From contig NZ_CP058278.1 in NCBI RefSeq assembly GCF_013389455.1, forward strand, positions 3,844,001-3,908,000: a stretch of 64,000 bases of DNA. The letters run 5' to 3'. The position numbers were made by a program, and so were the translations under genes. Below, piece by piece: positions 43,297 through 51,359 of the stretch. The DNA comes from Flavobacterium inviolabile. Lineage in GTDB: Bacteria > Bacteroidota > Bacteroidia > Flavobacteriales > Flavobacteriaceae. Each line of letters opens with the position of its first letter. Position 1 is the stretch's first letter. The notes under the pieces are model-generated. The model saw only the letters and a program-made list of their open reading frames with translations, ran no database searches and was not told where the DNA came from.

Positions 43297-43323
43297 AAAA
43301 CCTCTCGTTGAGAGGTTTTTTTT
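43297..43323 (+). terminator. Terminator of the HU gene
   Basis: The stem CCTCTC / GAGAGG with flanking A-run and eight T follows the HU stop codon by 22 bases. Confidence 0.9.
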
Positions 43324-43392
43324 ATGCATTAAACGATTTTTTTTTGACCGATTCTATTTTTTTTGTTAAATTTAATTCTAAACTCTCAGGAA

Positions 43393-43953
43393 ATGATTTC
43401 AATTAAGCCTCAAAAAGGAAATCTGCTCATTGCAGAGCCTTCAATTATAGGAGATCTTTCATTTAACAGATCCGTGATATTATTAGCCGACCACAACAGT
43501 GACGGTTCGGTAGGATTTATTTTAAACAAACCGCTGGGATATTCCATACAGGATTTAATCCCTGAAATCCATTCGAATTTTAAGATCTACAACGGCGGTC
43601 CGGTTGAGCAGGACAACCTGTATTTTATCCACAACGTTCCTGAATTAATTACCAACAGTATTGAAATTTCCAATGGAATCTATTGGGGCGGCGATTTCGA
43701 GTTAACCAAAGAACTGATCAACGCCGGAAAGATAAAAAAAGGGAATATCCGTTTTTTCCTGGGCTATACCGGTTGGGATATCCATCAGCTGGAACACGAA
43801 CTTGAAGAAAATTCCTGGATTGTGAGTGAGAACAGTCATAAAAATAAAATCATTGGAAAATCCACTGTTCACTTCTGGAAAGAAAAAATCATGGAGCAGG
43901 GAGGCGATTACTTAATCTGGTCCAATGCTCCCGAAAATCCTGTATTAAATTAA
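43393..43953 (+). CDS. YqgE/AlgH-family protein
   Basis: The 186-residue protein is a conserved bacterial family of unknown biochemical role (once called transcriptional regulator AlgH, a label with weak support). It has the family start KGNLLIAEPSIIGDLSFNRSVIL, the GFILNKPL motif, the YNGGPVEQDNLYFIH block and the FLGYTGWDIHQLE motif. The start is ATG 43393; the longer frame from TTG 43363 adds ten unsupported residues. Its 3' end overlaps the convergent aminotransferase gene by four bases. Confidence 0.92.
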   Translation: MISIKPQKGNLLIAEPSIIGDLSFNRSVILLADHNSDGSVGFILNKPLGYSIQDLIPEIHSNFKIYNGGPVEQDNLYFIHNVPELITNSIEISNGIYWGGDFELTKELINAGKIKKGNIRFFLGYTGWDIHQLEHELEENSWIVSENSHKNKIIGKSTVHFWKEKIMEQGGDYLIWSNAPENPVLN

Positions 43954-44789
43954 TTCAAACGGATAAAGGCGTTTAGCTTTTTAACCAAATCTGCTGAAAA
44001 TTCTGTTTTATAGTCCTTTTTACGGTATTTCGTGATGGGCTGAACACCTTTTATCACATTCGTAAGAAACAACTCGTCTGCCTTCTGTAAATCGAAAGGA
44101 GAAATAGATTGTTCCACCACTTCCAGTCCTTCCATTTTTCGGGAAAGCGCCAGCACCTGTTTTCGCATGATACCGTTCAAACATCCGTCTGCAATGGGTG
44201 GTGTAATTAATTTGCCATCCATCAGCATAAAAAGATTTGCCTGCAGTGCTTCCACCACATTTTTCTCATCATTCATCACCAGGCAGTTTTCATAACCGTT
44301 TTCATAAGCAAAAATACTTCCGGTTATCTGCACCATTCTGTTCGTACTCTTTAAAGTCGAAAACAACTGCCTGGTCACATAGGCATCCTTAAACAATTCT
44401 ACTTCATAAGCCGCAGCATCAAAAGCATACAGTGCATTTTCAAGCGGCTCGGCAGTAACGATAAAAGCCACTTCATTGGTTTTAGGCAGGTAAAAGCCGC
44501 CATTTTCCCGGAATACAGAAAAACGTACCCTGTAGGAAGCGACCTGCTCTTTTGTTTTCAAAAGTTCCAGCACCTGTGTTTCAAAATATTCCATCGTAAA
44601 GTTCATCGGAAGATCCATACGAAGGATTCTTGTGGAAGCCATTAACCGAAAATAATGATCTTCCAGGAAAAGAATTTTATTATCTAATACTTTCAACGTT
44701 TCAAAAACGGCATCGCCATACAGAAAACCTCTGTTTTCCTGAATCTGAATCCCCGAATTTTCAACTATTAAACCATTATAATTAATCAT
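43950..44789 (-). CDS. PLP-dependent class IV aminotransferase (PabC/IlvE-like)
   Basis: The 279-residue enzyme has the fold-type IV pattern: RGFLYGDAVFETLKVLDNKI, the catalytic-lysine region STLKSTNRMVQI, the VEALQANLFML block (Glu contacting PLP), LNGIMRKQVL, and LTNVIKGVQPI. The overall form fits 4-amino-4-deoxychorismate lyase (PabC) or a D-amino-acid/branched-chain aminotransferase, and the sequence alone does not settle which. The start ATG lies immediately after a hairpin with a T-run that also holds a promoter-like box (44817-44824). The gene ends in a four-base overlap with the YqgE gene. Confidence 0.88.
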   Translation of the reverse strand: MINYNGLIVENSGIQIQENRGFLYGDAVFETLKVLDNKILFLEDHYFRLMASTRILRMDLPMNFTMEYFETQVLELLKTKEQVASYRVRFSVFRENGGFYLPKTNEVAFIVTAEPLENALYAFDAAAYEVELFKDAYVTRQLFSTLKSTNRMVQITGSIFAYENGYENCLVMNDEKNVVEALQANLFMLMDGKLITPPIADGCLNGIMRKQVLALSRKMEGLEVVEQSISPFDLQKADELFLTNVIKGVQPITKYRKKDYKTEFSADLVKKLNAFIRLN

Positions 44790-44824
44790 AAAAAAAGCCC
44801 TGATTTTATTTCAGGGCAAATATA
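44790..44824 (-). terminator. Terminator of the START-like gene, merged with a -7 box for the aminotransferase
   Basis: On the minus strand the 7-bp stem GCCCTGA / TCAGGGC (44797-44803 with 44811-44817) is followed by seven T and then directly by the aminotransferase ATG. A TATATTTG box (44817-44824) touches the far arm of the stem. Confidence 0.7.
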
Positions 44825-44841
44825 CTTTATATAAACCGAAA

Positions 44842-45234
44842 CTACACAGAACCGATTACATGTTTTAAATCGGAAATCTGATTTTCCCACAGCAGCTTTG
44901 CTTCGTGCAAATCGCCATGTTCGGCAAAATCAACAACCATTAACGAAACGTCTTTTGTAATTTCATCTTCCAATATGCGCAACTCAAAATAATATTCGCT
45001 ATCCTTATCATTATCATCAACCCAGCGGAACTTCACTTTTTCACCTGACTTTTTTGAAGCCAGCCGTGCTTTCTCCTCAGAATCATCCCAAATGAAGGTA
45101 AAAAACTCCCCTCTTGAGTTTACATTATCTGCAAACCATTCTGACAAACCGGAAGGCGTTGAAATATATTGATACAATAACTGGGGGGATGACATTATAG
45201 GAAATTCTAATTCGTATTTTACTTTACCTTCCAT
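44842..45234 (-). CDS. START-like/AHSA1-like protein
   Basis: The 130-residue protein has the START-like helix-grip pattern: YELEFPIMSSPQLLYQYIST, then GLSEWFADNVNSRGEFFTFIWDD, and the later VVDFAEHGDLHEAKLLWENQISDLK helix. It is a conserved flavobacterial family with no assigned reaction; related proteins bind hydrophobic ligands or stimulate Hsp90. It is read toward the aminotransferase gene with a terminator in between. The start at ATG 45234 is the only good one. Confidence 0.83.
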   Translation of the reverse strand: MEGKVKYELEFPIMSSPQLLYQYISTPSGLSEWFADNVNSRGEFFTFIWDDSEEKARLASKKSGEKVKFRWVDDNDKDSEYYFELRILEDEITKDVSLMVVDFAEHGDLHEAKLLWENQISDLKHVIGSV

Positions 45235-45315
45235 ATATTAAATTTTTCGGAAATATATAGAATAATACATACAAAAAAAAAGAATTTCAGAAAAAATATT
45301 TTTTTTAAAAATATA

Positions 45316-45346
45316 TTTGGAAGCTTCGAATTTAGTCTTATATTTG
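45316..45346 (+). promoter_or_regulatory. Promoter of the tRNA-Met gene
   Basis: TTTG (45316-45319) and TATATTTG (45339-45346) are separated by 19 bases, a near-perfect Bacteroidota promoter. The mature tRNA begins about 37 bases after the box. Confidence 0.85.
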
Positions 45347-45382
45347 CACCCGCATTCAAGGATGTAACACGAAAGACGAAAT

Positions 45383-45456
45383 GGCGAGGTAGCTCAGTTG
45401 GTTAGAGCGCAGGATTCATAACCCTGAGGTCACGGGTTCAACTCCCGTCCTCGCTA
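45383..45456 (+). tRNA. tRNA-Met (anticodon CAT)
   Basis: The 74-base cloverleaf has a 7-bp acceptor stem (GGCGAGG with CCTCGCT, one G-U at the end), a D-arm beginning TAGCTCAGTTGGTTAGAGC, a CAT anticodon in the loop TTCATAA, and a T-arm ACGGG-TTCAACT-CCCGT. The discriminator is A; the CCA end is not encoded. The initiator's hallmark G-C triplet at the anticodon stem is absent, so this is the elongator form. A CAT anticodon that is modified to lysidine for Ile cannot be fully excluded by eye. Confidence 0.92.
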
Positions 45457-45469
45457 CAAGGAAAATAAA

Positions 45470-45499
45470 GGGCTGATAGAAAATTCTATCAGCCCTTTT
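45470..45499 (+). terminator. Terminator of the tRNA-Met transcript
   Basis: The stem GGGCTGATAGAA / TTCTATCAGCCC with a loop of two A and a short T-run lies 13 bases after the tRNA. Confidence 0.9.
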
Positions 45500-45526
45500 G
45501 CATTTGGTATAACGAGTCAGATCTAT

Positions 45527-45555
45527 AAAAAAACATTTTAACTAATCGGTTAAAA
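45527..45555 (-). terminator. Probable terminator of the unknown minus-strand block
   Basis: On the minus strand the stem TTTTAAC / GTTAAAA (loop CGATTA) is followed by a T-run at 45527-45533. The stem is AT-rich, so it is weaker than others in the window. Confidence 0.65.
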
Positions 45556-45651
45556 CATAAGACATTGGTGTTCTTTTTAATTCTTTTCGTACAATAAAAA
45601 AAATAAAAAGATAGCAGGAAAATTACTATTTCTGTATCCGGGTAAAGAGAA

Positions 45652-45687
45652 AGGTGCTCCCCTTTACAGGAATAAAGCGAAGCACCT
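45652..45687 (-). other. Structured element after the last gene of the block
   Basis: A 7-bp stem (AGGTGCT 45652-45658 with AGCACCT 45681-45687) encloses a second 5-bp stem (CTTTA with TAAAG) capped by a six-base loop, with an internal loop of three bases on each side. It sits 12 bases after the stop codon of the 249-residue protein and before the terminator at 45527-45555. Lack of a T-run argues against a simple terminator. Confidence 0.55.
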
Positions 45688-45699
45688 GAGAAGAGAAAT

Positions 45700-46449
45700 T
45701 TAGTCGCCTTTGCTTGCTGCAACGACCGTTTCGATAAATTCGTCCATCTGTTCGAGTTTTTCGTTTTCACCATTTTCTTCATATTGGACGCGCATCGAAC
45801 GCAGGACATTCAGGAACTTTTCGAAAACATGTTCCCGGATGATCGGTGAATCGACTACTTTGTACAGACTGCGTAACATCCAGACACGGTTGTATTCCGT
45901 ACGCGACATCACGACGTAAAAGCCCTGAGCCATTTCTACTGACCAATCGCGCAATTCAGTCAGAATTCGCGCTGCGCCGAATTGACCGGAAGCGATACTG
46001 TCAAAAAACGTCTCGATTTCTTCGAACAATCCGGCCGATGCTTCGTCATTTTGTTCCTTGAAAAATTCTTTGAGCGATTGCGCCGCGGTCTGCGCATTGA
46101 TATAAACATTTCCGGACGGATAAATAAACCCAGAAAGGTCGATTTCGCCTCCGTAAATCCCGTCAATAAATATTGCAAGTCCCCGCAAATAATGTCCGAC
46201 GTCCTCATGGGACAGATATTCGTTATACCCTGGCAATACTTCCATAAATTTATCGAGAGCGACGTTCCAATCTTCATGTTCCGCCCATCGCTCGATCAGG
46301 AAAACAGCACAGGTGCGTTCGATCATCTCGTGGTCCAGGTGGGCACTGGTGAGTGAATTGTTGCGGTAGCTGTCGAGGAAAAGATCGATTCCGCTGAAAT
46401 AACCCTGGAGCGAATCACTTTTGAGTAATTCAAGTATTTGTTCTTTCAT
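45700..46449 (-). CDS. Hypothetical helical protein, unknown block (gene 7)
   Basis: I do not recognise this 249-residue protein. It is predicted helical and cytoplasmic, without a signal peptide or membrane segment. Regions such as MIERTCAVFLIERWAEHEDW, LSHEDVGHYLRGLAIFIDGI and ARILTELRDWSVEMAQGF look like paired helices of a repeat or alpha-solenoid. It is acidic and rich in Glu and Asp. It is the last gene of the minus-strand block. It starts 103 bases after the previous gene, and that gap contains a hairpin with a 9-bp perfect stem. It may be part of a helical scaffold; no enzymatic motif is visible. Confidence 0.8.
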   Translation of the reverse strand: MKEQILELLKSDSLQGYFSGIDLFLDSYRNNSLTSAHLDHEMIERTCAVFLIERWAEHEDWNVALDKFMEVLPGYNEYLSHEDVGHYLRGLAIFIDGIYGGEIDLSGFIYPSGNVYINAQTAAQSLKEFFKEQNDEASAGLFEEIETFFDSIASGQFGAARILTELRDWSVEMAQGFYVVMSRTEYNRVWMLRSLYKVVDSPIIREHVFEKFLNVLRSMRVQYEENGENEKLEQMDEFIETVVAASKGD

Positions 46450-46493
46450 ATATTCCGTTTAGGATAGTTTTCACTTATGTTGTAATCGAAGTA

Positions 46494-46539
46494 CAACGCG
46501 TCGGGGTCGGTTTGTTTACCCTGAACTTCAGACGCGTTG
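46494..46539 (-). other. Structured element between genes 6 and 7 of the unknown block
   Basis: A perfect 9-bp inverted repeat (CAACGCGTC 46494-46502 with GACGCGTTG 46531-46539) encloses GGGT/ACCC pairing (46504-46507 with 46518-46521) and a palindromic TGAACTTCA. It lies in a 103-base gap between two minus-strand genes that are otherwise tightly packed. No T-run follows on either strand, so it looks like an intercistronic RNA structure (processing, stability or differential expression) or a protein-binding site. Confidence 0.6.
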
Positions 46540-46552
46540 CATTTTGATACCC

Positions 46553-47227
46553 TTAATTTTTTGTTTTTTTGACAATCTGTTCCATTAAAGCTTGCTGAAA
46601 TTGCTCTTTCGGTAGTTCTTTTGGAATCGCAAACAATCCGTAGACAACATTACCGTACTTTATTCTGTCCGGAAAATCCTCTTCGAGGTCGATTATTGTA
46701 CGTATTGTATAATTTTCATCGAGTAGAAACGGTAACTGTCCGTCATAGATCTTTGCAATCCTAATCCCATCGCTTTTCGTACCCATCGCTTTCGACATGT
46801 GTTCGGCGATTGCATTGCCTCCGTACATACTGTTCATGTTAACGAGTACGAAATTTTTGTCTACAGCCAGATCGAAACGCATCAGTTCGTAATTCGATTC
46901 ATCCGGTTTTGGAAGCTTGAGCTGGTACTCCGAAGATTTAACCAAACTGTCGTTCGAATCCCAAACCGAAATTTTATAATTACCTGTCGGAACTTGCTGA
47001 ATAAGCGATTCGTCCGGTTTGATTTTACTGTCGATGGTGTATATTTTCTCCAGTTTCCCGTCGGCCATTATTTGTTCAAAAGTCACGGATCGCAATTCTG
47101 TTCCCGTATTCATGAATTTAATAGCCTGAGTTGGCCCGGTGCTTCCGTTTTGAATATAATAAATTACATAGGCGATAGCTATTAAAGCGATAAACGCCAG
47201 GCAGCCGATTTTAAAAAATTTTTTCAT
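46553..47227 (-). CDS. Hypothetical membrane-anchored protein, unknown block (gene 6)
   Basis: I do not recognise this 224-residue protein. It has one N-terminal membrane helix (MKKFFKIGCLAFIALIAIAY), with a Cys at position 9 that is not in a proper lipobox. The rest is a mixed alpha/beta soluble domain likely facing the periplasm, or the cytoplasm if the anchor is reversed. A short beta-sandwich-like start (IQQVPTGNYKISVWDSNDSL) may be an Ig-like fold. Its start overlaps the stop of the 551-residue gene by four bases (ATGA type), so the two are translationally coupled. Confidence 0.8.
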   Translation of the reverse strand: MKKFFKIGCLAFIALIAIAYVIYYIQNGSTGPTQAIKFMNTGTELRSVTFEQIMADGKLEKIYTIDSKIKPDESLIQQVPTGNYKISVWDSNDSLVKSSEYQLKLPKPDESNYELMRFDLAVDKNFVLVNMNSMYGGNAIAEHMSKAMGTKSDGIRIAKIYDGQLPFLLDENYTIRTIIDLEEDFPDRIKYGNVVYGLFAIPKELPKEQFQQALMEQIVKKTKN

Positions 47228-48879
47228 AATTTTCGAAGTAAGTCACGTTCCCATTTTGCATCAATGGGCGTATTAAAATGTTTTTGTGTTATATAAGTGT
47301 TTCTTGTGTAACCTGAGACGTCTGAGTCGCCTGAAACGAGTTTCCATCTGTCGTAATCGATTTCCGTTGGAATATAACGTGCGATTAGTTTTGGTTCGCC
47401 GTTAATTTGTGCCAGTATAAAACAATCGTCCAACGTCATATCTTTCGGATTGGCGGCCGACAGGTAGCATACCCATATTTCTTCGTAATGACGATGGTCA
47501 TACTGTACGATTTCATACAGGTAACGCGGTTTTGGTTGTTCGTTTTCAGATGTCCGAACTTTTTCCCACCCGAAATCGATTTCGCTATAATAACTCCTTG
47601 TTAAATCCGTCATCGCATGTAATTGGTCCTTCATGGAAGTGTCGTTAGAGCGCAAGGCTTTGGTTTCGATTTTGATGAAATCTTCTAAAAAATTCCTGAC
47701 GCTATCCATTTTGATGCGTCTGTCGTTTTTGTGATACTCATAAAAAGTCCATTGGTCTTTAAGTACTTCGTTCAACACGTTCCAGCCTTGTCTTTGCGAC
47801 AAGTCGATCGCATATTGCCACGAGGCTTCCACAAGGTCCAAACGTTTTGCAAGACCCGCCCAATAGGCCGCAGCTATCAAGGCATTCCAGCAGGATTCGG
47901 CATCGTTGTATTCTTCATCAAAACGCTTTGCAGCCATCCAGTGGTGCTCTCCTGCGTATTGTTTGCCTTCGATCAGGCTTGTAGCTTCATACAGCGGATG
48001 GTTGGCTACTTCTTCTGGCAAAAAACCTTCATGATCACGAGCTGAATTGATCGAGAGGCTCACGCCCCACATCATGCTTTTAGATTCACCATAGTGGTAT
48101 TCATATTTTTTGAAGCCCATCTCATCGCAGTCCAATCCAAGCGGCATGCGCGCATACTTCCAAAGATGCCAATACTGCTTTTCCATTTGAGTTTTATTCT
48201 TAGGCTCCAGATCGTAAGCCCGTTCCGTGAGCGCACTACGCACGTATGCATTCCAGATACCATAGTCTTCCTCCTGGAATTCGGGTAGAAATTTCTTGTC
48301 GGCAATTAACTGAGCGAAAAGATCGAACGCTTTTTTGTGTTCGGGCGTGTCGTAATAATGGTTCCAGAAATCACAGAAAAAAACGTCACGGTTTTTCTTT
48401 GCTTTTTTAAAACGCTCCTGATTTTCCTCATCCAACAGATAGGACTTGAGAAAATCGAGATCCCCTTCTCCCAGATAATCAAAAAGCGGTTTCGACTGAC
48501 TGATCGCGGCATCCATGTTGGATTTTAAAGCTTTGATTGCGGTAGCGGTTTCCATCAGTTTTAGGTATGCCATTGGAATCATCGCTTTCAGGTTGGGTGC
48601 CTGGGTGATGGCAGCCACATCACTGTAAAACCCGGTATAAACCTTTACCACGGGTTCGTCTTTCAAAGACGTCATACGAGGCGAAAGCGATACCGCTAAG
48701 GTGCTGCCGGATGCCGGTTCGAACGCAAAAGGAGCCAGAAACCAGAATCCGTTTTCAAACATGCGCATCTGTTTGAGCAGACTTCCCTTCCTGTTGAATT
48801 CGATTTTTAATGCCTCCCGGGTTTCCTGTCCTTCATACAGGCGACTTAGCTCGGCTTGTAAGCTATTTAACTGTATCAT
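47224..48879 (-). CDS. Hypothetical large helical protein, unknown block (gene 5)
   Basis: I do not recognise this 551-residue protein. It is rich in Trp and Tyr and predicted to be mainly helical. The part from about 320 to 400 (CWNALIAAAYWAGLAKRLDL, then ASWQYAIDLSQRQGWNVLNE) looks like two or three helical repeats similar to TPR, but no consensus repeat is clean. The C-terminus (about 470-551) is more beta-like (EEIWVCYLSAANPKDMTLDD). It has no signal peptide or membrane helix. It begins 2 bases after the 204-residue gene and overlaps the start of gene 6 by four bases, so it is a central member of a tight operon. Confidence 0.82.
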   Translation of the reverse strand: MIQLNSLQAELSRLYEGQETREALKIEFNRKGSLLKQMRMFENGFWFLAPFAFEPASGSTLAVSLSPRMTSLKDEPVVKVYTGFYSDVAAITQAPNLKAMIPMAYLKLMETATAIKALKSNMDAAISQSKPLFDYLGEGDLDFLKSYLLDEENQERFKKAKKNRDVFFCDFWNHYYDTPEHKKAFDLFAQLIADKKFLPEFQEEDYGIWNAYVRSALTERAYDLEPKNKTQMEKQYWHLWKYARMPLGLDCDEMGFKKYEYHYGESKSMMWGVSLSINSARDHEGFLPEEVANHPLYEATSLIEGKQYAGEHHWMAAKRFDEEYNDAESCWNALIAAAYWAGLAKRLDLVEASWQYAIDLSQRQGWNVLNEVLKDQWTFYEYHKNDRRIKMDSVRNFLEDFIKIETKALRSNDTSMKDQLHAMTDLTRSYYSEIDFGWEKVRTSENEQPKPRYLYEIVQYDHRHYEEIWVCYLSAANPKDMTLDDCFILAQINGEPKLIARYIPTEIDYDRWKLVSGDSDVSGYTRNTYITQKHFNTPIDAKWERDLLRKL

Positions 48880-48881
48880 TT

Positions 48882-49496
48882 TTAGGTCGATTGGTGGAAT
48901 TGACGCAGTAAACGCGTCTTTGGCGAATAGTACAGATTGTACGAACCATAGACTTCATCGTCGTAAAGTGTAGCGATGTATTCCATCACCTCGCCGTTTT
49001 CATCTTTAAAGATGTCGAGCGAATAATCGGTTTTGCGCACATTATCCTTTTCGTAGGTGGTTTGATCCCAAATAGGTTCCCCTCCCATGTAAATGCTTTC
49101 GCTTTTTACCGATTTGTCAACTTCGAAATAGATCGGCTCCTCTTTGTATCCGTAAAAATTGTCCTCCATTTCATCGGCACACCATTTGAGAAACTTCTCA
49201 TCGAAATCCGAGATCGGGGTTTCGCTGTACGATACAATTTCGTATTTGTTGTCAGCGGTAAGCCTGAAATCGGCATAATCCAGAAAAACCGGCGTCACGA
49301 TAAAATGGAACACAAGATCGGTGAATTCCGGTTTTATAAAATGCCCCGGAATACTGTATTGCGGCAACAGGATTTGCTGTTCGAAATGTTCAGGCTCGGC
49401 AAGGACGTCTGCGGGTTTCGGAAAAGAGACGATTATTTTGCTCAGGTCTTCCGGTTGGGCAACCTGCCTAAGTCCGATGGGTTTTGATCTTGCCAT
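48882..49496 (-). CDS. Hypothetical protein with a GGEPIWDQ motif, unknown block (gene 4)
   Basis: I do not recognise this 204-residue protein with confidence. It is beta-rich and acidic, without signal peptide or membrane segment. A short segment near residue 140 (MGGEPIWDQ) resembles the GG.P.W.Q motif of DUF1963/YwqG-type proteins, which occur among immunity proteins and others; this is a weak, motif-only hint. The start codon overlaps the previous gene's stop by one base (TAATG) and the next gene follows after 2 bases. The protein probably works with its neighbours. Confidence 0.8.
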   Translation of the reverse strand: MARSKPIGLRQVAQPEDLSKIIVSFPKPADVLAEPEHFEQQILLPQYSIPGHFIKPEFTDLVFHFIVTPVFLDYADFRLTADNKYEIVSYSETPISDFDEKFLKWCADEMEDNFYGYKEEPIYFEVDKSVKSESIYMGGEPIWDQTTYEKDNVRKTDYSLDIFKDENGEVMEYIATLYDDEVYGSYNLYYSPKTRLLRQFHQST

Positions 49497-50032
49497 TACT
49501 TTGATTGTAAATTGTTACCGGATATGCTTTGAAGCGCTTGTCTGACTTCGTGCACGAGTTTTGCATTCTGCTCTTTTTCGCCTTTGAGTAATATCGATTT
49601 CAAAATGGCAACCAGGATAATCCCCGGAATAAGAGCAATCAGACCACCCAAACCGGCAGCGATTTTATGTCCCGGCAAAAACGCAAGCGGTTCGATATTG
49701 TTGTAACCCATATACGCACCGATCGCCAAAAACAAAAGCAGCACCGAATACGTGATCATGTTACCCATTTTGGATGATTCGCTCACATCGAGTTTCAAGA
49801 CATCCCGAGTTGATTTTTCCCATTTCAAACCGACGGCGGCTCCTATTTTGTTGCCTTGGCGCACTTTTATTTCGTGTGACCAATTTTTGTCCGCATCCGT
49901 GAAATCATCGGCCGAAATGGCGTAGGACGAACCGAATTTAGATTGAAGTATTGATGTTATGTCGTTTGCTGCTTGCTTCAACGCTGTGTTTGTGTTTGCG
50001 TTGGGATTTATTTTATAAGTAATATTTTCCAT
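49496..50032 (-). CDS. Hypothetical two-helix membrane protein, unknown block (gene 3)
   Basis: I do not recognise this 178-residue protein. The first about 90 residues are soluble and mixed (ANDITSILQSKFGSSYAISA, then KIGAAVGLKWEKST). Two membrane helices follow at about residues 92-108 and 124-147 (NMITYSVLLLFLAIGAYMGY and KIAAGLGGLIALIPGIILVA), with a short Pro-containing loop between them. A charged tail is predicted to lie on the same side as the N-terminus. It could anchor the block's products to the membrane. Gaps to its neighbours are 16 bases upstream and a one-base overlap downstream. Confidence 0.8.
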   Translation of the reverse strand: MENITYKINPNANTNTALKQAANDITSILQSKFGSSYAISADDFTDADKNWSHEIKVRQGNKIGAAVGLKWEKSTRDVLKLDVSESSKMGNMITYSVLLLFLAIGAYMGYNNIEPLAFLPGHKIAAGLGGLIALIPGIILVAILKSILLKGEKEQNAKLVHEVRQALQSISGNNLQSK

Positions 50033-50048
50033 GTTTTCAGGGGCTTAT

Positions 50049-51266
50049 TTATGCTTTCGGTTTTATTTTTTTCGGAGTTAGCAGTTTCGCAATTTCGGCG
50101 TCGTTCCAATGCTCGGCTACCTCTTTTGCGGTGATTCCGGGAGAAAGCGGTCCTAAACCTTTGGTACTTCCGACAGAAGTGTCGAGACCGGCTTTGACCA
50201 GGATTTTAGCCATTTCGGCAGGTCCGCCAATATCGCCCAGGTAATGCCCGGCTGTCCATCCGTTTTCGTCGACTGCATTTATGTCCTGTTCCGGGTGGAG
50301 TTTGAAAAAAGCTTTCAACCCGTCGAGGCGTTTGCTGCGTGCGATGTAATGCAAGGACGCGATTCCTTCATTGTTCTTAATTTCAAAAGACGCGCCTTTT
50401 TTGGCCAATGCCGTCATCACTTCAGGCTCTCCTACAGAACACGCCATGATCATTGGCGTATTGCCGTTGTTACCACGGGCGTTTACGTCTGCACCTTTTT
50501 TGATCAAATATTGGGCAAGATAGATGCATTCCACATAGTTGCGATGCTGGGTTGGTCCCCAGGAATATCCGGAGATGTCGTATTGATCCATAAGCGAAAG
50601 CACACGTCCCTTTTCGTTTGCCCCGCCATTGAACGGTTTTATATAGCGGAAACAGCCATTGTCTATCTGGTATTTCACGTGTATACCGGAATTTGTTCCT
50701 TCAGATTCCCAATGTTCCACTTTGGCTTGTCCCATACGCAGCAAAACGTTGAGTAAAGGTGAAAATCCGAAATCATCCAGAGAATTTACGTCTGCACCGG
50801 CGTCGACAAGTCGCCATCCTATCGCATAACTGCCAAAAGAAGCAGCTACGTTCAAGGCCGTTTTCTGTTCCTGATCTCTGGCTTCGATCGGGGCTTTTTT
50901 GATTTCAGGCAGGTCGAGTATTTCGAAAAAGTTGTTTGCCGCAGCAACGTGTAGTACCGTTCCAAGGCTGGAAGTCACCACGTCGAGTTTAGCGCCGTTG
51001 TCAATTAGATCCCGTACGACATTTAGATGTTTGTAAGCTGCCGCTAAGTGGATCGGATAAAACGATTGGTTGTCGGCCACGTTCGGATTAGCACCGTGTT
51101 TGAGCAAAAGCTGTACGATTTCGCGATGGCCGTTTGCCGCCGCGCAATGCAAAGCGCCTGAATTTGGTCCCATGGCACTTGCATCTGCCCCTTTGGCGAG
51201 CATTTGCTTTACAGTTTCCAGATCACCTGCTTCAGAGGCGATTACGAGTTCTTTGTTCATATCCAT
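50049..51266 (-). CDS. Ankyrin-repeat protein, unknown block (gene 2)
   Basis: The 405-residue protein is a chain of ankyrin repeats starting almost at the N-terminus, with a clear consensus unit at GALHCAAANGHREIVQLLLK followed by HGANPN. Later units include PIHLAAAYKHLNVVRDLIDN, TALNVAASFGSYAIGWRLVD and TPMIMACSVGEPEVMTALAK, then TAGHYLGDIGGPAEMAKILV. About eight to ten repeats are visible, one interrupted by a longer insertion (about residues 190-260). Ankyrin repeats bind proteins. There is no signal peptide. ATG 51266 is chosen; an in-frame TTG at 51296 would extend the protein by ten residues. The gene lies 93 bases after the lipoprotein gene. Confidence 0.88.
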   Translation of the reverse strand: MDMNKELVIASEAGDLETVKQMLAKGADASAMGPNSGALHCAAANGHREIVQLLLKHGANPNVADNQSFYPIHLAAAYKHLNVVRDLIDNGAKLDVVTSSLGTVLHVAAANNFFEILDLPEIKKAPIEARDQEQKTALNVAASFGSYAIGWRLVDAGADVNSLDDFGFSPLLNVLLRMGQAKVEHWESEGTNSGIHVKYQIDNGCFRYIKPFNGGANEKGRVLSLMDQYDISGYSWGPTQHRNYVECIYLAQYLIKKGADVNARGNNGNTPMIMACSVGEPEVMTALAKKGASFEIKNNEGIASLHYIARSKRLDGLKAFFKLHPEQDINAVDENGWTAGHYLGDIGGPAEMAKILVKAGLDTSVGSTKGLGPLSPGITAKEVAEHWNDAEIAKLLTPKKIKPKA

Positions 51267-51359
51267 ATTTGTTTTTTGATTGGTTTGGTTGTTCAAATGG
51301 AAGCCCCGCCCCGGACAGCATTTTTATCCGAGGCCTGAAAAAGTAAGATGTATTTGAAA

